From assembly GCA_027532905.1 (NCBI GenBank), contig JAPZUA010000002.1, positions 1-64,000 on the forward strand: a stretch of DNA of 64,000 nt, in the 5' to 3' direction. Position numbers and translations under genes: made by a program. This document shows, piece after piece, positions 62,706 to 64,000 of the stretch. How positions within the stretch are numbered: the stretch's first letter is position 1; each line of letters starts with the position of its first letter. Below the pieces are notes generated by a model that ran no database searches, was not told the origin of the DNA, and saw only the letters and a program-made list of their open reading frames with translations. This stretch comes from Magnetospirillum sp. GTDB taxonomy: Bacteria > Pseudomonadota > Alphaproteobacteria > CACIAM-22H2.

Positions 62706-63710
62706 TCAGCGCGCGGCGGCGACGTTTCGGTTGACGAAGTCGAGCTTGAAGGCGGATTTCCAGTCGAGATTGGCCGGATAGACGCCAGCCTGCGACATCG
62801 TGTCGAAAATCTGCTTCCAGCGCGCCTCGGTCATCGCACCGATGCCGAGTTGCTTGGCGTCGCCGCCGTCGACGAGCTCGTAGCGCTTCATCTGCGCGAT
62901 CTTGAAGGCCGAAAGTTCGGGCGACTGCTCGGCACTCGCCGCCAGGATCGCGCGGAACGCCGGGGTGGGATCGCCTGAAATGCACTGCGCGTAGCCGCGA
63001 ATGGTCGCATCGACGAAACGCTGGGCCACTGTCGGGCGCGCCGCGATCTCGGCGTCGGTCGTGAAGATCGTCGTTTGGTAGTCGGGATAGCCGTAGTCGG
63101 CCAATAGCAGCGAAACGGGCTCGGCGCCCAGCGCCTTGCCGAGGAAAAACGCGTCTTCGGTGATGAAGCCCTGTTGCACGGTCGAGGGATCGGCCACGAA
63201 CAGCGATGGATTGTAGGTGTAGGGCCGCAGATTCGCGTCGTCGAAACCGTGGCTGGCTTTGAGCCAGGCCCAGAACTGCGTGCGCGAGAAATTCGCAACC
63301 GAGATGCGCCGCGTCTTCAGGTCTTCGAGTTTGGTGATGCCTTGACCCGGATGCGCCACCAAGGTCTGCGGGCTTTTTTGAAACAGGGCCGCGATCGTCA
63401 CACCCGGCACGCTGTTCGAGCGCATGTTGAGCGTGGTGAGGGCAGTGCCCATCGCATAGTGGTAGCGACCGGCGGCGACGAGCTGGGCCGTGTTGATGCC
63501 AGGGCCGCCCGGAACAAGCTCGACATCGAGCCCGGCCGCCGCATAAAGCCCGGTTTCGCGCGCTTGGAAAAATCCGCAATGTTCGGCCTGCGGCAGCCAG
63601 CTGAGACCGTAGACGACGCGTTCGCGCATTTGCGCTTGGGCAACGCTTGCCGCCGCACCGAGCAGTGCCAGCCCCAAGGCCATAACCGCCAATTTGGATT
63701 TCGTGGTCAT
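62706..63710 (-). CDS. NMT1/TauA/SsuA-like ABC importer binding protein
   Basis: A 334-residue periplasmic binding protein with signal peptide ending ASVAQAQM. The mature start VVYGLSWLPQAEHCGFFQAR and GLYAAAGLDVELVPGGPGIN place it in the family of binders for taurine, alkylsulfonates, thiamine precursors and nitrate. No permease or ATPase is adjacent within the window, so partners are elsewhere. Start ATG at 63710 with GGAGG upstream. It is divergent from a dioxygenase-like gene 83 bp away, an arrangement compatible with sulfonate use (as for TauA/TauD), but the ligand is not established. Confidence 0.9.
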   Translation of the reverse strand: MTTKSKLAVMALGLALLGAAASVAQAQMRERVVYGLSWLPQAEHCGFFQARETGLYAAAGLDVELVPGGPGINTAQLVAAGRYHYAMGTALTTLNMRSNSVPGVTIAALFQKSPQTLVAHPGQGITKLEDLKTRRISVANFSRTQFWAWLKASHGFDDANLRPYTYNPSLFVADPSTVQQGFITEDAFFLGKALGAEPVSLLLADYGYPDYQTTIFTTDAEIAARPTVAQRFVDATIRGYAQCISGDPTPAFRAILAASAEQSPELSAFKIAQMKRYELVDGGDAKQLGIGAMTEARWKQIFDTMSQAGVYPANLDWKSAFKLDFVNRNVAAAR

Positions 63711-63793
63711 AGGCTGGCCTCCGAACGTTGCGAGGTGAGAATGGCATGCCGATTGCGTCGAAACGCGGACCGTACAGAAAGGTAGCAAGCCGC

Positions 63794-64000
63794 ATGCCAG
63801 CTGTTCCTATCGTCGATATCGGTTCCATCTACGGCCAAGCGCCGGATGCGTTGGCAAAAACGGCGCGCGAATTCGGCGCTGCGTTCGAAACATTCGGCTT
63901 TGCCACGATCGTCGGGCACGGCGTGTCGCCGGCCACGATCGCTTCGGCCTACAAGGCCGGCAACGCGTTTTTCGACCTGCCGCTTGCACATAAATTGGCC
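63794..64000 (+). CDS. 2-oxoglutarate/Fe(II) dioxygenase (isopenicillin N synthase-like), 5' part
   Basis: The gene is cut by the window end; 69 codons are visible. VPIVDIGSIYGQAPDALAKT, then a GFATIVGHGVS segment and AFFDLPLAHKLA, match the N-terminal (non-haem dioxygenase) domain of IPNS-like oxygenases. The catalytic HxD...H and Arg motifs would lie beyond the window. The substrate cannot be inferred. Confidence 0.82.
   Translation, partial: MPAVPIVDIGSIYGQAPDALAKTAREFGAAFETFGFATIVGHGVSPATIASAYKAGNAFFDLPLAHKLA

Overview
The window is high-GC DNA from an alphaproteobacterium, probably a soil or plant-associated member of the Rhodospirillales/Hyphomicrobiales type. The basis is its gene families, its tightly overlapping operons and its large number of ABC importers. 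I cannot name a genus. I see no rRNA gene, no intact tRNA and no CRISPR array. Regions differ in texture: 3-20.6 kb and 47-64 kb are strongly GC-rich, whereas about 20.7-26 kb is visibly AT-richer and 26-46.5 kb is intermediate, which fits horizontal acquisition of the middle of the window.

Region 1 (0-20.6 kb) starts with a truncated IS3 orfA and a chemoreceptor that ends in a PilZ domain. It then becomes a phosphorus-scavenging locus. It holds an AfuABC/FbpABC-type ABC importer (3161-7525), a HAD phosphatase-like protein, a divergent phnD-phnC-phnE-phnE importer, a Na/Pi cotransporter, a second FbpABC-like importer (14376-18537) and a PhoX phosphatase. Three sequences that read as Pho boxes (3049-3066, 12521-12538, 20591-20608) tie these genes together. 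No C-P lyase genes are present, so uptake and dephosphorylation, not C-P bond cleavage, are encoded here.

Region 2 (20.7-25.6 kb) looks like a small mobilizable element. It has a MobA/MobL-type relaxase, an oriT-like block of hairpins, a coiled-coil protein of unknown function and a tyrosine integrase. It ends at a sequence resembling the 3' end of a tRNA gene (25533-25579), followed by a good rho-independent terminator.

Region 3 (25.6-46.9 kb) is a 21-kb catabolic island bounded by that tRNA-end-like sequence and a second, 41/47-identical copy (46905-46951). It encodes a TetR regulator, a 2-oxo acid dehydrogenase E1alpha/E1beta/E2 set without E3, and a leftward operon (three crotonases, acyl-CoA dehydrogenase, two-domain CoA-transferase, SDR, RidA). 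A divergent rightward operon carries a complete branched-chain-amino-acid-type ABC importer plus HyuA/HyuB, an ATP-dependent hydantoinase/oxoprolinase pair. Two matching palindromes sit between the divergent operons. Together they suggest import, ATP-dependent ring opening or carboxylation, CoA activation and beta-oxidation of one unidentified, possibly nitrogen-containing, acid. Several of the enzymes lack the usual catalytic residues of their families.

Region 4 (47-64 kb) holds a CE15-like esterase interrupted by one in-frame TGA, then a sugar ABC importer with a GH31 glycosidase (48161-55230). An M20 peptidase-like gene follows, divergent from a Dpp-type peptide importer operon that ends with a glutathione S-transferase (56692-62685). 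Last come an NMT1/TauA-type binding protein and the start of a 2-oxoglutarate/Fe(II)-dioxygenase-like gene cut by the window edge.
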